Below, piece after piece: positions 43,945-52,528 of a DNA stretch of 64,000 nucleotides; positions within the stretch are counted from its first letter, which is position 1, and the number at the start of each line of letters is the position of its first letter. The position numbers and the translations under genes were made by a program. The notes under the pieces were generated by a model that searched no databases, had not been told where the DNA came from, and saw only the letters and a list, made by a program, of their open reading frames with translations. The DNA is from an uncultured Prevotella sp. (GTDB lineage Bacteria; Bacteroidota; Bacteroidia; Bacteroidales; Bacteroidaceae). The stretch is taken from the NCBI GenBank assembly GCA_937922435.1, contig CAKZVT010000012.1:1-64000 (forward strand), written 5' to 3'.

Positions 43945-44829
43945 ATGGACAAGTACGAATTTAAGAAAACCATGACAAAATGGGAGGTATTCGGCCTAAT
44001 GATGCGCTACTTGTCGGTCGCGGCCGTAACGGTGGCTTTGGTTGCACTAAGTACCGGGCTAAGCGGGTTGTCTGAAACGGAGTGGATTATAATAGCAGTG
44101 ATAGTAGTTTCGGGCGCTTGGTTGCCCATAACGTTGCTCTTTTTATGCTATTACATCTATTCTCTGTTTAAATCTGCAAGGCCGAAAAGCCGCCACGACC
44201 GCATTCTCTTATGCCTTCACGCCGCCGACGTTGTACTGATTGTAACGGCCGTATTCCTATTCTACAATACAAAACAACATTGTGATGCATTCGTAATGGA
44301 GGATTGCTATCTTGAAAACCGCGACGAGATGAGACGCATCATCAAAGAAGTAAAAACGTGGGTGCCCGACAGCGTCATGGCCGGAATCGTGTTTAAGAAA
44401 GACGGCAGCCTTGATGTTTTCACCTCAACCTACAACACAATAAACTTCAGCGACTATGACCCTCAACACGGCAGACATGCCGACGGGGAGCTTACAAAGA
44501 CGGGACTTAGCAACAAGCAACTCGACTTGCTTTTCAAATGGTTGAAAGGCGTAGGCTGCCAAGGCATCTTGCTCAACTCGGCAACAGTGCCTCCGTCAAC
44601 CACTTTGTATTTCCGCAGGGACACAACCGGACTGTTTTCATTCATGTTATACGACAAGCCGTTGACCGAAAAAGAAAAAGCGGATATAGATGCTCCTAAT
44701 ATGATACCGTTCGGCGATGTCGCCTTCCGTTACGAGCCAAGCAACAAAAGGGACAAGACGTTTCCCAAGAAAGCCGAATTTATGAAAGCACAGGGAAGGA
44801 AAGTGAAAAATCTGAACGGATTTAAGTGA
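43945..44829 (+). CDS. Unrecognised membrane protein with three N-terminal helices
   Basis: I use the ATG at 43945 (MDKYEFKKTMTKWEVFGL) because a -7 promoter element lies just upstream; longer frames start inside repeats. The 294-residue product has three hydrophobic segments (about 22-42, 48-72 and 92-112), then a soluble domain of about 175 residues with no recognised motif (CDAFVMEDCYLENRDEMRRI onwards). I cannot assign a function. Topology suggests an inner-membrane protein with an extracytoplasmic or cytosolic C-terminal domain. The stop TGA is in the GTGAAGAGTGAAGAA repeat that also ends the convergent hutI. Confidence 0.7.
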   Translation: MDKYEFKKTMTKWEVFGLMMRYLSVAAVTVALVALSTGLSGLSETEWIIIAVIVVSGAWLPITLLFLCYYIYSLFKSARPKSRHDRILLCLHAADVVLIVTAVFLFYNTKQHCDAFVMEDCYLENRDEMRRIIKEVKTWVPDSVMAGIVFKKDGSLDVFTSTYNTINFSDYDPQHGRHADGELTKTGLSNKQLDLLFKWLKGVGCQGILLNSATVPPSTTLYFRRDTTGLFSFMLYDKPLTEKEKADIDAPNMIPFGDVAFRYEPSNKRDKTFPKKAEFMKAQGRKVKNLNGFK

Positions 44830-44906
44830 AGAGTGAAGAATTAATGTGCCTTTGATGGATTAAAACATTTGAATTCTTCACTCTTCGTTCTTCACTCTTC
44901 ACTTAA
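44824..44906. repeat. AAGTGAAGAGTGAAGAA inverted arms between convergent genes
   Basis: AAGTGAAGAGTGAAGAATT (44824-44842) pairs with AATTCTTCACTCTTCGTTC-type sequence (44872-44904). Each arm contains the stop codon of the gene entering it, so the hairpin is positioned as a bidirectional terminator. The same word occurs twice inside mfd. Confidence 0.8.
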
Positions 44907-46141
44907 ACCTCTTCCTTCCCATTAAAGAACACCTTTTTTATAATAGGCGACGTGTAGGCATAAGGTATGTAGTTGACTGACGGGATAGGCTCGGTAATGA
45001 AGAAGTTGGCGGCCTTGCCCGGCGTGATTGAGCCGTATTCGCCGCTCAACCCCATAGCGTAAGCGGCGTTGAGCGTGGCTGCGTTGATGGCCTCTTGCGG
45101 CAAAAGGCGCATCTTGATGCAGGCCAGCGAGACTACAAACTTCATGTCGCCGGAGGGCGTCGAGCCTGGGTTGTAGTCGCTTGCAACGGCTACGCCGAGA
45201 CCATAATCTATCATCTTGCGCACCGGGGCGTATGGCATGTTGAGGAAGAACGACGTGCCCGGCAGCACGGTCGGCATCGTCGCGCTGTCCTTCAGGATGG
45301 CGAACTCGCTCTCGGGCATGTTCTCCAAGTGGTCTACCGACAGCGCGCCATGCTTCACGGCGACGGGAAGTCCGCCCGTGGCGGCCAGCTCGTCAACGTG
45401 GATTTTGGGCTTCAAGCCCCACCGCGCGGCGGCTTCGAGTATGCGGTAGGTGTCCTCGGGCGTGAAAAAACCTTCGTCGCAGAACACGTCTACGTAGTCG
45501 GCCAGCCGCTCGCGGCCAACCTCGGGCAGCATCTCTGATATGATAAGGTTGACGTATTCATCGTGTCCGTACTGCCTCCCGACGGCGTGCGCACCGAGGA
45601 ATGTCGATACTACGCGCATCGGCACGCTCTCTTTCAGGCGTTGGATGACGCGCAGCATCTTCATCTCGTCTGCCGTATTAAGTCCGTAGCCGCTCTTTAT
45701 TTCGATGCAACCCGTGCCCTTGCGCATTATTTCCTGCGCACGGCGGAGGACTTGGCGGTAGAGTTCGTCTTCTGAAAGGGTGTGCAGCAGGTCGGCCGAA
45801 TTGAGTATTCCGCCGCCCCGACGGGCTATTTCGGCATAACTCAAGCCCATGATTTTATCGACAAACTCGCCCTCGCGGCTGCCTGCGTAGACGATGTGCG
45901 TGTGCGGGTCGCACCACGACGGCAGAACCGTTCCGCCCTGCGCGCTGACCTCTTCGTCAACGCTGAAACCGCAGGAAGGAATGTCCTGCATCCTGCCAAA
46001 CGCCGAGAACTTGCCATCCTCGACAAGAAGCCAGGCATCAGAGAGCGTGCGGAGGCTCTTCATCTCCGCCCCTTGCAGGCGTAAAACGCCCTCGTCGGCA
46101 ATGCCGGCGAGGGTCTTTATGTTAGTTACAAGCAGGCGCAT
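44903..46141 (-). CDS. hutI: Imidazolonepropionase
   Basis: I use the ATG at 46141, which overlaps the end of hutH by 20 nt. The 412-residue amidohydrolase opens the imidazolone ring of 4-imidazolone-5-propionate to give N-formimino-glutamate. Visible motifs are the metal-binding DPHTHIVYAGSRE (HxH), IEIKSGYGL, KIHVDELAATGG, LSVDHLENM and the metal-site Asp region ASDYNPGSTPSG. Length fits HutI (about 400-415). It is the last gene of the hut operon, coupled to hutH. Confidence 0.95.
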   Translation of the reverse strand: MRLLVTNIKTLAGIADEGVLRLQGAEMKSLRTLSDAWLLVEDGKFSAFGRMQDIPSCGFSVDEEVSAQGGTVLPSWCDPHTHIVYAGSREGEFVDKIMGLSYAEIARRGGGILNSADLLHTLSEDELYRQVLRRAQEIMRKGTGCIEIKSGYGLNTADEMKMLRVIQRLKESVPMRVVSTFLGAHAVGRQYGHDEYVNLIISEMLPEVGRERLADYVDVFCDEGFFTPEDTYRILEAAARWGLKPKIHVDELAATGGLPVAVKHGALSVDHLENMPESEFAILKDSATMPTVLPGTSFFLNMPYAPVRKMIDYGLGVAVASDYNPGSTPSGDMKFVVSLACIKMRLLPQEAINAATLNAAYAMGLSGEYGSITPGKAANFFITEPIPSVNYIPYAYTSPIIKKVFFNGKEEV

Positions 46142-47615
46142 TGTTCTCAAGGAAGTCTATTGAACGTTTTATGTAAGGATACATCACCTCGTCGTTCACT
46201 ATGAACGGCACCTTCTCTCGGTATGCCTTAAAGACGCGCTGGATGGCCGGTGACGACTTCAACGGGCGACGGAACTCGAGTGCCTGGGCGGCGTTGAACA
46301 GCTCGATGGCGAGCACGCGCTCAGTGTTGAGCACCACCTTATATAACTTAATGGCTGCGTTCGCACCCATGCTTACGTGGTCTTCCTGTCCCTGACTTGA
46401 CGGAATGCTGTCTACCGAAGACGGGGTGCAGAGGCTCTTGTTGAGGCTTACCACCGAAGCGGCTGTATACTGGGTTATCATGAAACCGCTGTTCACGCCC
46501 GGATTAGCCACGAGGAAGCTCGGCAGACCGCGCGTGCCGGAGACAAGTTTGTATATTCGACGCTCCGAAATGTTGGCAAGCTCGCTCACGGCAATGGCGA
46601 GGAAGTCCATCGGCAGCGCAATCGGCTCGCCGTGGAAGTTGCCGGCGGAGATTACAAGGTCATCATCAGGACACACGGTGGGGTTGTCCGTGGCAGAGTT
46701 TATTTCCGTATCGATGACTGAACGGACATAATCCAGCGTGTCCTTCATCGCTCCGTGAACCTGCGGAACACAGCGGAAGGAGTACGGGTCTTGCACATAC
46801 GACTTCGGTTTTTCCACAATCTCGCTGCCTTCAAGCAACTCGCGCATACGCCGTGCCGTCTCAATCTGTCCCTTGTGGGGGCGAACCTGGTGCACTGCGT
46901 CGGTAAACGGCTCTACAAGTCCGCAGTAAGCGTCCAACGACATAGCGGCTATTACGTCGGCCCAGTCGCTCAAACGCTGGCTGTTCAAGATGGCCCAGAC
47001 GGCAAACGCGCCCATGTTCTGCGTACCGTTGAGCAGGGCAAGACCTTCCTTCGACGCCAGTTGGATTGGTTTCCAGCCGTTTTTCCTAAGCACTTCCGCG
47101 CCCGTCATCACCTTGCCTTTATACTCCGCCTCGCCCAGTCCGACAAGAGGAAGGCACAGATGAGCCAACGGCACGAGGTCGCCCGACGCTCCGAGAGAGC
47201 CTTGCATGTAGACAACCGGGTAAACATCGTTGTTGAAGAAGTCGACAAGACGCTCCACCGTATCGAGCTTGCAGCCTGAATATCCGTAGCTTAATGACTG
47301 GATTTTCAGCAGCATCATTATTTTCACAATCTCATTGGGCACGCGGTCGCCCGTGCCGCAGGCGTGAGACATCATCAGGTTGATTTGCAACTGGGCAAGA
47401 TGGTCCTTGCCTATCGACACGTTACAGAGCGAGCCGAAGCCCGTGGTTACTCCGTAAATAGGAGTCTTTGTCTCGGCAATTTTCTTGTCAAGATACTCAC
47501 GGCAGCGCACAATACGTTGCTTCGCGTCGTCGCTCAGCTCGATTTTATAACCGTTTTTGATTATTTCGCCGATGCGCTCGATTGTCAGATGCTCGGCTGA
47601 TATTTGGTGAACCAT
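46122..47615 (-). CDS. hutH: Histidine ammonia-lyase
   Basis: I chose the ATG at 47615 (MVHQISAEHLTIERIGEI); upstream in-frame codons fall in a repeat. The 497-residue enzyme removes ammonia from histidine to give urocanate. The Ala-Ser-Gly triad that cyclises into the MIO cofactor is present in GSLGASGDLVPLAHL (about residues 141-155), along with YGVTTGFGSL and the QDPYSFRCVPQVHGA motif. It is the third gene of the operon, with a repeat hairpin of about 100 bp between it and hutU, and it overlaps hutI. That overlap suggests balanced production of the two enzymes. Confidence 0.96.
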   Translation of the reverse strand: MVHQISAEHLTIERIGEIIKNGYKIELSDDAKQRIVRCREYLDKKIAETKTPIYGVTTGFGSLCNVSIGKDHLAQLQINLMMSHACGTGDRVPNEIVKIMMLLKIQSLSYGYSGCKLDTVERLVDFFNNDVYPVVYMQGSLGASGDLVPLAHLCLPLVGLGEAEYKGKVMTGAEVLRKNGWKPIQLASKEGLALLNGTQNMGAFAVWAILNSQRLSDWADVIAAMSLDAYCGLVEPFTDAVHQVRPHKGQIETARRMRELLEGSEIVEKPKSYVQDPYSFRCVPQVHGAMKDTLDYVRSVIDTEINSATDNPTVCPDDDLVISAGNFHGEPIALPMDFLAIAVSELANISERRIYKLVSGTRGLPSFLVANPGVNSGFMITQYTAASVVSLNKSLCTPSSVDSIPSSQGQEDHVSMGANAAIKLYKVVLNTERVLAIELFNAAQALEFRRPLKSSPAIQRVFKAYREKVPFIVNDEVMYPYIKRSIDFLENNAPACN

Positions 47616-47633
47616 GTTGTTATTACATTTAAA

Positions 47634-47733
47634 TACCCTCCCCAACCCTCCCGAAGTGAGGGCTTTCAATACCTTAATTATAATATAAAAGACATATTAA
47701 GCTCCCTCCCTTCGGGAGGGTTGGGGTGGGTAT
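47634..47733. repeat. Paired CTCCCTCCC/GGGAGGG arms between hutU and hutH
   Basis: ACCCTCCCCAACCCTCCCGA near 47634 is matched in inverse by CGGGAGGGTTGGGGTGGG near 47713. The right arm also has the internal palindrome CTCCCTCCCTTCGGGAGGG. It fills the only sizeable gap between hutU and hutH and could reduce read-through to hutH-hutI. Confidence 0.7.
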
Positions 47734-47736
47734 TGA

Positions 47737-49737
47737 TTAATAAATATTCTCTATAACGTCGTCCTCCACGATGTTTGGCATCGTCACTTTAAGCCCCGGA
47801 GTACGCTCCATCTCGCGCACGATGCTGTGCATAGAGCCCTCGTTACGCGCCCAACTGCGGCGTGCTATGCCGTTATTCACATCCCAGAAGAGCATCTCGC
47901 GGATGTGGCGTGCACTGTCTTCGCCGCCGTCAATCATCATGCCGAAGCCGCCGTTGATGACCTCTCCCCAGCCTACTCCACCTCCGTTGTGGAGCGAAAC
48001 CCAAGTTGCGCCGCGGAAAGAGTCGCCGATTACGTTCTGCACAGCCATGTCGGCGCAGAACTGCGAGCCGTCGTATATGTTGCTGGTCTCGCGGAACGGC
48101 GAGTCAGTTCCTGACACATCATGATGGTCGCGGCCAAGAACGACTGGACGGGTGATTTCCCCACGCTTGATGGCTTCATTGAAAGCAAGGGCTATTTTGG
48201 TGCGTCCTTCTGCATCGGCGTAAAGTATTCGCGCCTGCGAACCTACCACGAGGTGGTTGCGTCCGGCCTCTTTTATCCAGTGGATGTTGTCGTCCATCTG
48301 CCCTATTATTTCGTCGGGCGCGGTCTTCTTGATTTCCTCCAACACCTCGGCAGCTATGCGGTCGGTCGCTTCGAGGTCCTTCGGGTCGCCTGAAGTGCAG
48401 ACCCAACGGAACGGGCCGAAGCCGTAGTCGAAGAACATCGGACCCATGATGTCCTGCACGTATGACGGATAACGGAACTTGCCGTCTGCTCCCATGATGT
48501 CAGCCCCGGCACGTTCAGACTGGAGAAGGAAGGCGTTGCCGTAGTCGAAGAAGTACATTCCGCGCTCCGTCAGTTTGTTGATTGCGGCCACCTGGCGGCG
48601 CAATGAAGCCTGCACACGCTTGCGGAACTCGTCCGGGTCGTCGGCCATCATCTTCTTTGACTCCTCCAACGTCATGCCGACAGGATAGTAACCGCCAGCC
48701 CAAGGGTTGTGAAGTGAAGTCTGGTCGCTGCCCAAATCCACCTTGATACCTTCCTCGGCGAGGCGTTCCCACAGGTCAACCACGTTGCCGACATAAGCCA
48801 TCGACACCGTTTTTTTCTCTTCAACGGCCTTGCGGACGGAAGGAATAAGCTCGTCAAGGCTCGTGTGAAGTTCGTCAACCCAGCCTTGGTCGTAGCGCTT
48901 CTGGGCTGCAAGCGGATTGATTTCGGCCACAACACTCACCACTCCGGCTATGTTACCTGCCTTCGGCTGTGCGCCAGACATGCCGCCAAGACCCGACGAT
49001 ACGAAGAGCATACCGTGTATATCCTTGCGTCCGGGCTGCTTCTTCAGCTGCATACGGGCGGCGTTCATCACGGTGATGGTAGTGCCGTGGACGATGCCCT
49101 GCGGCCCGATGTACATGTAAGAGCCGGCCGTCATCTGGCCGTACTGGCTCACTCCGAGGGCGTTCATGCGCTCCCAGTCGTCAGGCTTGGAGTAGTTTGG
49201 TATTACCATACCGTTTGTAACGACCACTCGCGGAGCGTTCTTGTGCGACGGGAAGAGGCCGAGCGGATGGCCGGAATACATCACGAGGGTCTGCTCGTCG
49301 GTCATTTCGCTAAGGTATTTCATCGTCAGTCGGTACTGCGCCCAGTTCTGGAAGATGGCCCCGTTGCCGCCGTAGATGATGAGCTCGTGCGGATGTTGCG
49401 CCACGGCCGGGTTCAAGTTGTTCTGTATCATCAGCATGATGGCCGCCGCCTGGAGCGACTTGTGCGGATATTCGTCAATCGGACGGGCGTACATCTCGTA
49501 CCTCGGACGGAAGCGGTACATGTAAATGCGGCCGTACTTCTCCAGCTCTTCGGCGAATTCCGGCGCCAGCGTTGCGTGGAACTTCTTGGGGAAATACCTC
49601 AAGGCGTTGCGCAACGCCAGCTTCTTCTCTTCCTTTGTAAGTATGTCCTTGCGCTTGGGCGCATGGTTGATTGCGGTGTCGTATGGCATCGGTTCGGGCA
49701 ACACGTCGGGAATACCCTCTACTAATTCATAATTCAT
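47737..49737 (-). CDS. hutU: Urocanate hydratase
   Basis: The 666-residue cytosolic enzyme uses bound NAD+ as an electrophile to hydrate urocanate to 4-imidazolone-5-propionate. Visible motifs are IYGGNGAIFQNWAQYRLTM, VSSGLGGMSGAQPKAGN (NAD-binding Gly-rich region, near residue 252), DLGSDQTSLHNPWAGGYYP and SLHNGGGVGWGEVINGG. It is longer than proteobacterial HutU (about 555), and many Bacteroidales homologues are of this larger size. The first residues MNYEL are encoded by an AATTATGAATT repeat that contains the start ATG. An internal ATG at codon 17 is a possible alternative. Confidence 0.95.
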   Translation of the reverse strand: MNYELVEGIPDVLPEPMPYDTAINHAPKRKDILTKEEKKLALRNALRYFPKKFHATLAPEFAEELEKYGRIYMYRFRPRYEMYARPIDEYPHKSLQAAAIMLMIQNNLNPAVAQHPHELIIYGGNGAIFQNWAQYRLTMKYLSEMTDEQTLVMYSGHPLGLFPSHKNAPRVVVTNGMVIPNYSKPDDWERMNALGVSQYGQMTAGSYMYIGPQGIVHGTTITVMNAARMQLKKQPGRKDIHGMLFVSSGLGGMSGAQPKAGNIAGVVSVVAEINPLAAQKRYDQGWVDELHTSLDELIPSVRKAVEEKKTVSMAYVGNVVDLWERLAEEGIKVDLGSDQTSLHNPWAGGYYPVGMTLEESKKMMADDPDEFRKRVQASLRRQVAAINKLTERGMYFFDYGNAFLLQSERAGADIMGADGKFRYPSYVQDIMGPMFFDYGFGPFRWVCTSGDPKDLEATDRIAAEVLEEIKKTAPDEIIGQMDDNIHWIKEAGRNHLVVGSQARILYADAEGRTKIALAFNEAIKRGEITRPVVLGRDHHDVSGTDSPFRETSNIYDGSQFCADMAVQNVIGDSFRGATWVSLHNGGGVGWGEVINGGFGMMIDGGEDSARHIREMLFWDVNNGIARRSWARNEGSMHSIVREMERTPGLKVTMPNIVEDDVIENIY

Positions 49738-49885
49738 AATTCACAATTCATAATTAAGGCTTACGCCATTGTTAATACTATAAAACTTAAACAGCAATCC
49801 ACAAATCATTTTCCTTAATCCATAATCGGTTCGCTTGCACTTTAACAATCCAATTATGAATTGTGAATTATGAATTATGAATTAC
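49727..49885. repeat. AATTCATAATTC / AATTATGAATT arms between ftcD and hutU
   Basis: TTCATAATTCATAATTCACA words (about 49727-49755) and CAATTATGAATTGTGAATT words (about 49850-49885) form inverted arms across the gap. One arm encodes the C-terminus of FtcD (IHNS) and the other the N-terminus of HutU (MNYEL). The loop has no gene. Confidence 0.75.
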
Positions 49886-51583
49886 ATTTTCAACTATTGT
49901 CATAATTTCCTTTTCCGCCTTGTCGGCCTCGGCCATAAGCCTGTCGGCTTCTGAAACAAGCGCTTCCGCCTGCGCCTTGTCCTTCAAGGAAGAGGCGTTG
50001 ATTTTGACGTTCAGCCCGGCACCGAGCACCGCCGCGCGTGCGGCAAGCGCACCAACACCTGCGTCGGAGACGCTTGCAGGATTGCCTGTCTCGGCCATCG
50101 CACGGCAGATTTCAAACGCCTGGAACGACGTTTTCATGGTTTCCAGCGGCACTTGGGCGGCAAACAGCGTCGCGCTTTGTATGGCCTCAGAGCGCAGACG
50201 CTTGTCCTCGTCTGTGCTCTTGGGCATGGAGAAGGCGGCCATTATGCGGTTAAATGCCTCTGTGTCCTCATCGACGAGGTGCAAGAGTTCTGTTTCAAGC
50301 TCAACGCCCTTGTCGGCCCAGCGGCTGAACTCTTCCCAGCGGTCGTCCCATCCGGGCTTGTGTGCGGAAAGATTGGCCACCATCGTGCCCAGCGCCGCAC
50401 CCAAAGCGCCCATGTAAGCGGCCACCGAACCGCCGCCGGGAGCAAGCGACTCGCGCAGCGTCTCGTCGGCAAAACCTTTCACGGTGAGTGCCGTCAGCTT
50501 GTCTGAAGAGCCGTTTTCAGCGTCGAGCATATACTCGATAACCTTCTCTTCGGGCACGAACGGGCGCAGGTCGTCAAGCCCCATTGACTTTATGGCTATG
50601 TTCAATACGTCTTCCTTGGGTATGCCGGTAGAGCGTTGCTGCTTGCGCAGGAAGTGTTTTCCGGCGTCTATAACGGCGCGCTCTGGCACCAATCCCACGA
50701 TTTCCGTGCCTGTAACGCGCAGGCCGCGTGCCTGCGCCGCGCGGCTAACCTCGTCGAAAGCGGCGTGCAGCGGAGTGGCGTTCATGTCGGTGATGTTCAT
50801 CGACACCTGTGCTATGCCGTATTCCTTGATGAACCATCCGATGGCTTTCGTGCCCTTGAGCGTGCCCGGACGCATCACGGTACGCCCGTTTTTGTCCTTC
50901 TTTATTTCGCCTGTTATGGGGTTGCCTATGCGCTCCGGGCGGCCCTTCTCGCGCACGTCGAAAGCTATAGCATTGGCGCGGCGCGTAGACGTAGTATTGA
51001 GATTGAAGTTCACGGCAATCAGGAAGTCACGCGCACCGACGGCAGTACAGCCTGTGCGAGCCACGCCCTCGTCAAACGGACGCGCGCCGAAGTCGGGCTG
51101 TTCTGCCTCGCCCGTCATCCTCTCGGGCAACGCCTCGTATTCGCCCTTGCGGCAGACTGCCAGGTTCTTGCGCTCCGGCCGCAGCGCGGCAGCCTCGTAG
51201 CAGTAGCACGGTATGCTTAATTCATCAGCTATGCGCCGGGCCAGCTTGCGCGCCAGCTCGGCACACTCTTCCAGCGTTATGCCGCTTACGGGCACGAGCG
51301 GAAGCACGTCTGTCGCCCCCATGCGCGGATGGGCGCCGTGGTGGCGGCGCATGTCAATCACTTCGCCGGCCTTCTTCACGGCCTTGAAAGCCGCCTCGAC
51401 CACCGCCTCGGGGCTGCCAACGAAGGTCACCACAGTGCGGTTGGTCGCCTCGCCCGGGTCAACATCGAGCAGCTTTACACCTTCAGACGCCTCGATGACG
51501 TCAGTGATTTGCTTGATTACAGCCTTGTCGCGCCCCTCGCTGAAGTTGGGCACACACTCTACAATCTGCCTTGTCTTTGCCAT
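49868..51583 (-). CDS. ftcD: Bifunctional glutamate formimidoyltransferase / formimido-THF cyclodeaminase
   Basis: The 571-residue protein is a fusion like mammalian FTCD. Residues 5-330 form the transferase part (IVECVPNFSEGRDKAVI; catalytic His region MRRHHGAHPRMGATDVLPL). Residues about 370-565 form the cyclodeaminase part (SLAPGGGSVAAYMGALGAAL). It moves the formimino group from formimino-glutamate to tetrahydrofolate, then deaminates it to methenyl-THF, releasing glutamate. It is the first gene of the hut operon, behind a good promoter. The C-terminal residues IHNS are encoded by a repeat arm. Confidence 0.93.
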   Translation of the reverse strand: MAKTRQIVECVPNFSEGRDKAVIKQITDVIEASEGVKLLDVDPGEATNRTVVTFVGSPEAVVEAAFKAVKKAGEVIDMRRHHGAHPRMGATDVLPLVPVSGITLEECAELARKLARRIADELSIPCYCYEAAALRPERKNLAVCRKGEYEALPERMTGEAEQPDFGARPFDEGVARTGCTAVGARDFLIAVNFNLNTTSTRRANAIAFDVREKGRPERIGNPITGEIKKDKNGRTVMRPGTLKGTKAIGWFIKEYGIAQVSMNITDMNATPLHAAFDEVSRAAQARGLRVTGTEIVGLVPERAVIDAGKHFLRKQQRSTGIPKEDVLNIAIKSMGLDDLRPFVPEEKVIEYMLDAENGSSDKLTALTVKGFADETLRESLAPGGGSVAAYMGALGAALGTMVANLSAHKPGWDDRWEEFSRWADKGVELETELLHLVDEDTEAFNRIMAAFSMPKSTDEDKRLRSEAIQSATLFAAQVPLETMKTSFQAFEICRAMAETGNPASVSDAGVGALAARAAVLGAGLNVKINASSLKDKAQAEALVSEADRLMAEADKAEKEIMTIVENVIHNS

Positions 51584-51681
51584 AGCATTAAATCTGATAA
51601 CTGTTAGCTTTTAATAATATAAGGTGTGGCGGAATGTCGACCGCCCGGCCAACGCCTGCAAACAGCACCCTATCCAAACTG

Positions 51682-51712
51682 CAAAGATAGCGCATTTGTA
51701 CAAAAACAGCAA
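51682..51712 (-). promoter_or_regulatory. Promoter of the hut operon
   Basis: On the minus strand, TATCTTTG (51682-51689) has TTG (51710-51712) exactly 20 bp upstream, a full Bacteroidetes -33/-7 match. It lies about 100 nt before the ftcD ATG and would serve ftcD-hutU-hutH-hutI. No obvious regulator site is seen in the leader. Confidence 0.7.
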
Positions 51713-51869
51713 GAAAAAACGGTGAAAAATGCCTGCCCGCAACAAAGCATAATGACAGCGCGGAACGCCGTTTTTAACAGTGAAACGCTGGCTGTGGGGC
51801 GAATACTGACGGCAAACCGCTGCCGGGCTGACAAAAAGCAGTCAATCCGCAGTTTGACAGAACAAATGC

Positions 51870-51979
51870 GAAAGATGGTCTTTCGCATTCCAAAAGACCG
51901 TCTTTTACACGCCAAAAGGCCGTCTTTTGCACGCTAAAAGGCCGTCTTTTAGAAACCAAAAAGCCGCATGCTTCCAACC
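51870..51979 (+). repeat. 22-bp periodic quasi-palindromic array 7
   Basis: Five contiguous units start at 51870, 51892, 51914, 51936 and 51958. This is one of the cleanest arrays; the 51892, 51914 and 51936 units share AAAAGRCCGTCTTTT exactly. A CAATCCGCAGTTTGACAG stretch 10 bp upstream may be the remnant of a hairpin-element end. It lies in the divergent gap between ftcD and the DivIC-like gene. Confidence 0.9.
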
Positions 51980-52090
51980 GCCTGATTGCCAGACAGTTAG
52001 AAACCGGCCATACAGGCCGCCGCTTCAACTGGCAATATTGCATGCAAAACGGCGGCGGAAACGGACTATGCAAATGCAGGAAATGCTGCC

Positions 52091-52170
52091 AGGCTGCGCC
52101 TCGGAAATGAAAATAAAACCTCGTTTCATTCGTTTTTATTTTGCATTTCGCTCGGCTTGCACTATCTTTG
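52091..52170 (+). promoter_or_regulatory. Promoter-bearing repeat module, copy 3
   Basis: AGGCTGCGCCTCGG, AATGAAAATAAAA / TTTTTATTTTGCATT arms and CTCGGCTTGCACTATCTTTG closely follow copy 1 (14531-14626). TTG at 52141-52143 and TATCTTTG at 52163-52170 are 19 bp apart. Transcription would begin about 15 nt before the ATG at 52193. Confidence 0.75.
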
Positions 52171-52192
52171 CAGACAAAAACAACCGTAACGC

Positions 52193-52528
52193 ATGAAACG
52201 CCGGTATTCGTTCTGGAAATTCGTCAGCCGCAGGAAATACCTCATTGTGTCCGTACTGGGCATCGCAATCATAGGCTTCATAGGTGAAAACAGCATCATG
52301 AAGCACGTGCAGAACCGCATGCTCATACGCGAAATGAAAAAGGAAATAAACGACTACAACACGCAGTACGAGAAAGACGAACGCACCCTGAAGGAACTGC
52401 AACGCAACCCAAAGGCCATAACGAAGATTGCACGCGAAAGGTATTTCATGAAAGCCGACGACGAAGACATATTCGTACTAAGCGACGACAACAAACAACA
52501 AGAAGACGACAATGAGACAACTAAGTAA
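52193..52528 (+). CDS. DivIC/FtsB-like septum formation protein
   Basis: The 111-residue bitopic protein has a short basic cytosolic tail (MKRRYSFWKFVSRRKYLI), one membrane helix (about 19-36), then a coiled coil (about 42-85) and the FtsB/DivIC-type motif KIARERYFMKADDEDIFVL. Proteins of this family join FtsL and FtsQ/DivIB to activate septal wall synthesis. It overlaps the next gene by 17 nt. Small size and topology fit well. Distinguishing FtsB from DivIC is nominal in Bacteroidetes. Confidence 0.88.
   Translation: MKRRYSFWKFVSRRKYLIVSVLGIAIIGFIGENSIMKHVQNRMLIREMKKEINDYNTQYEKDERTLKELQRNPKAITKIARERYFMKADDEDIFVLSDDNKQQEDDNETTK

Noticed and set aside
51870..51979. CRISPR array
   Set aside because: Units are contiguous 22-bp repeats without unique spacers, unit sequence varies, and no cas gene is nearby.
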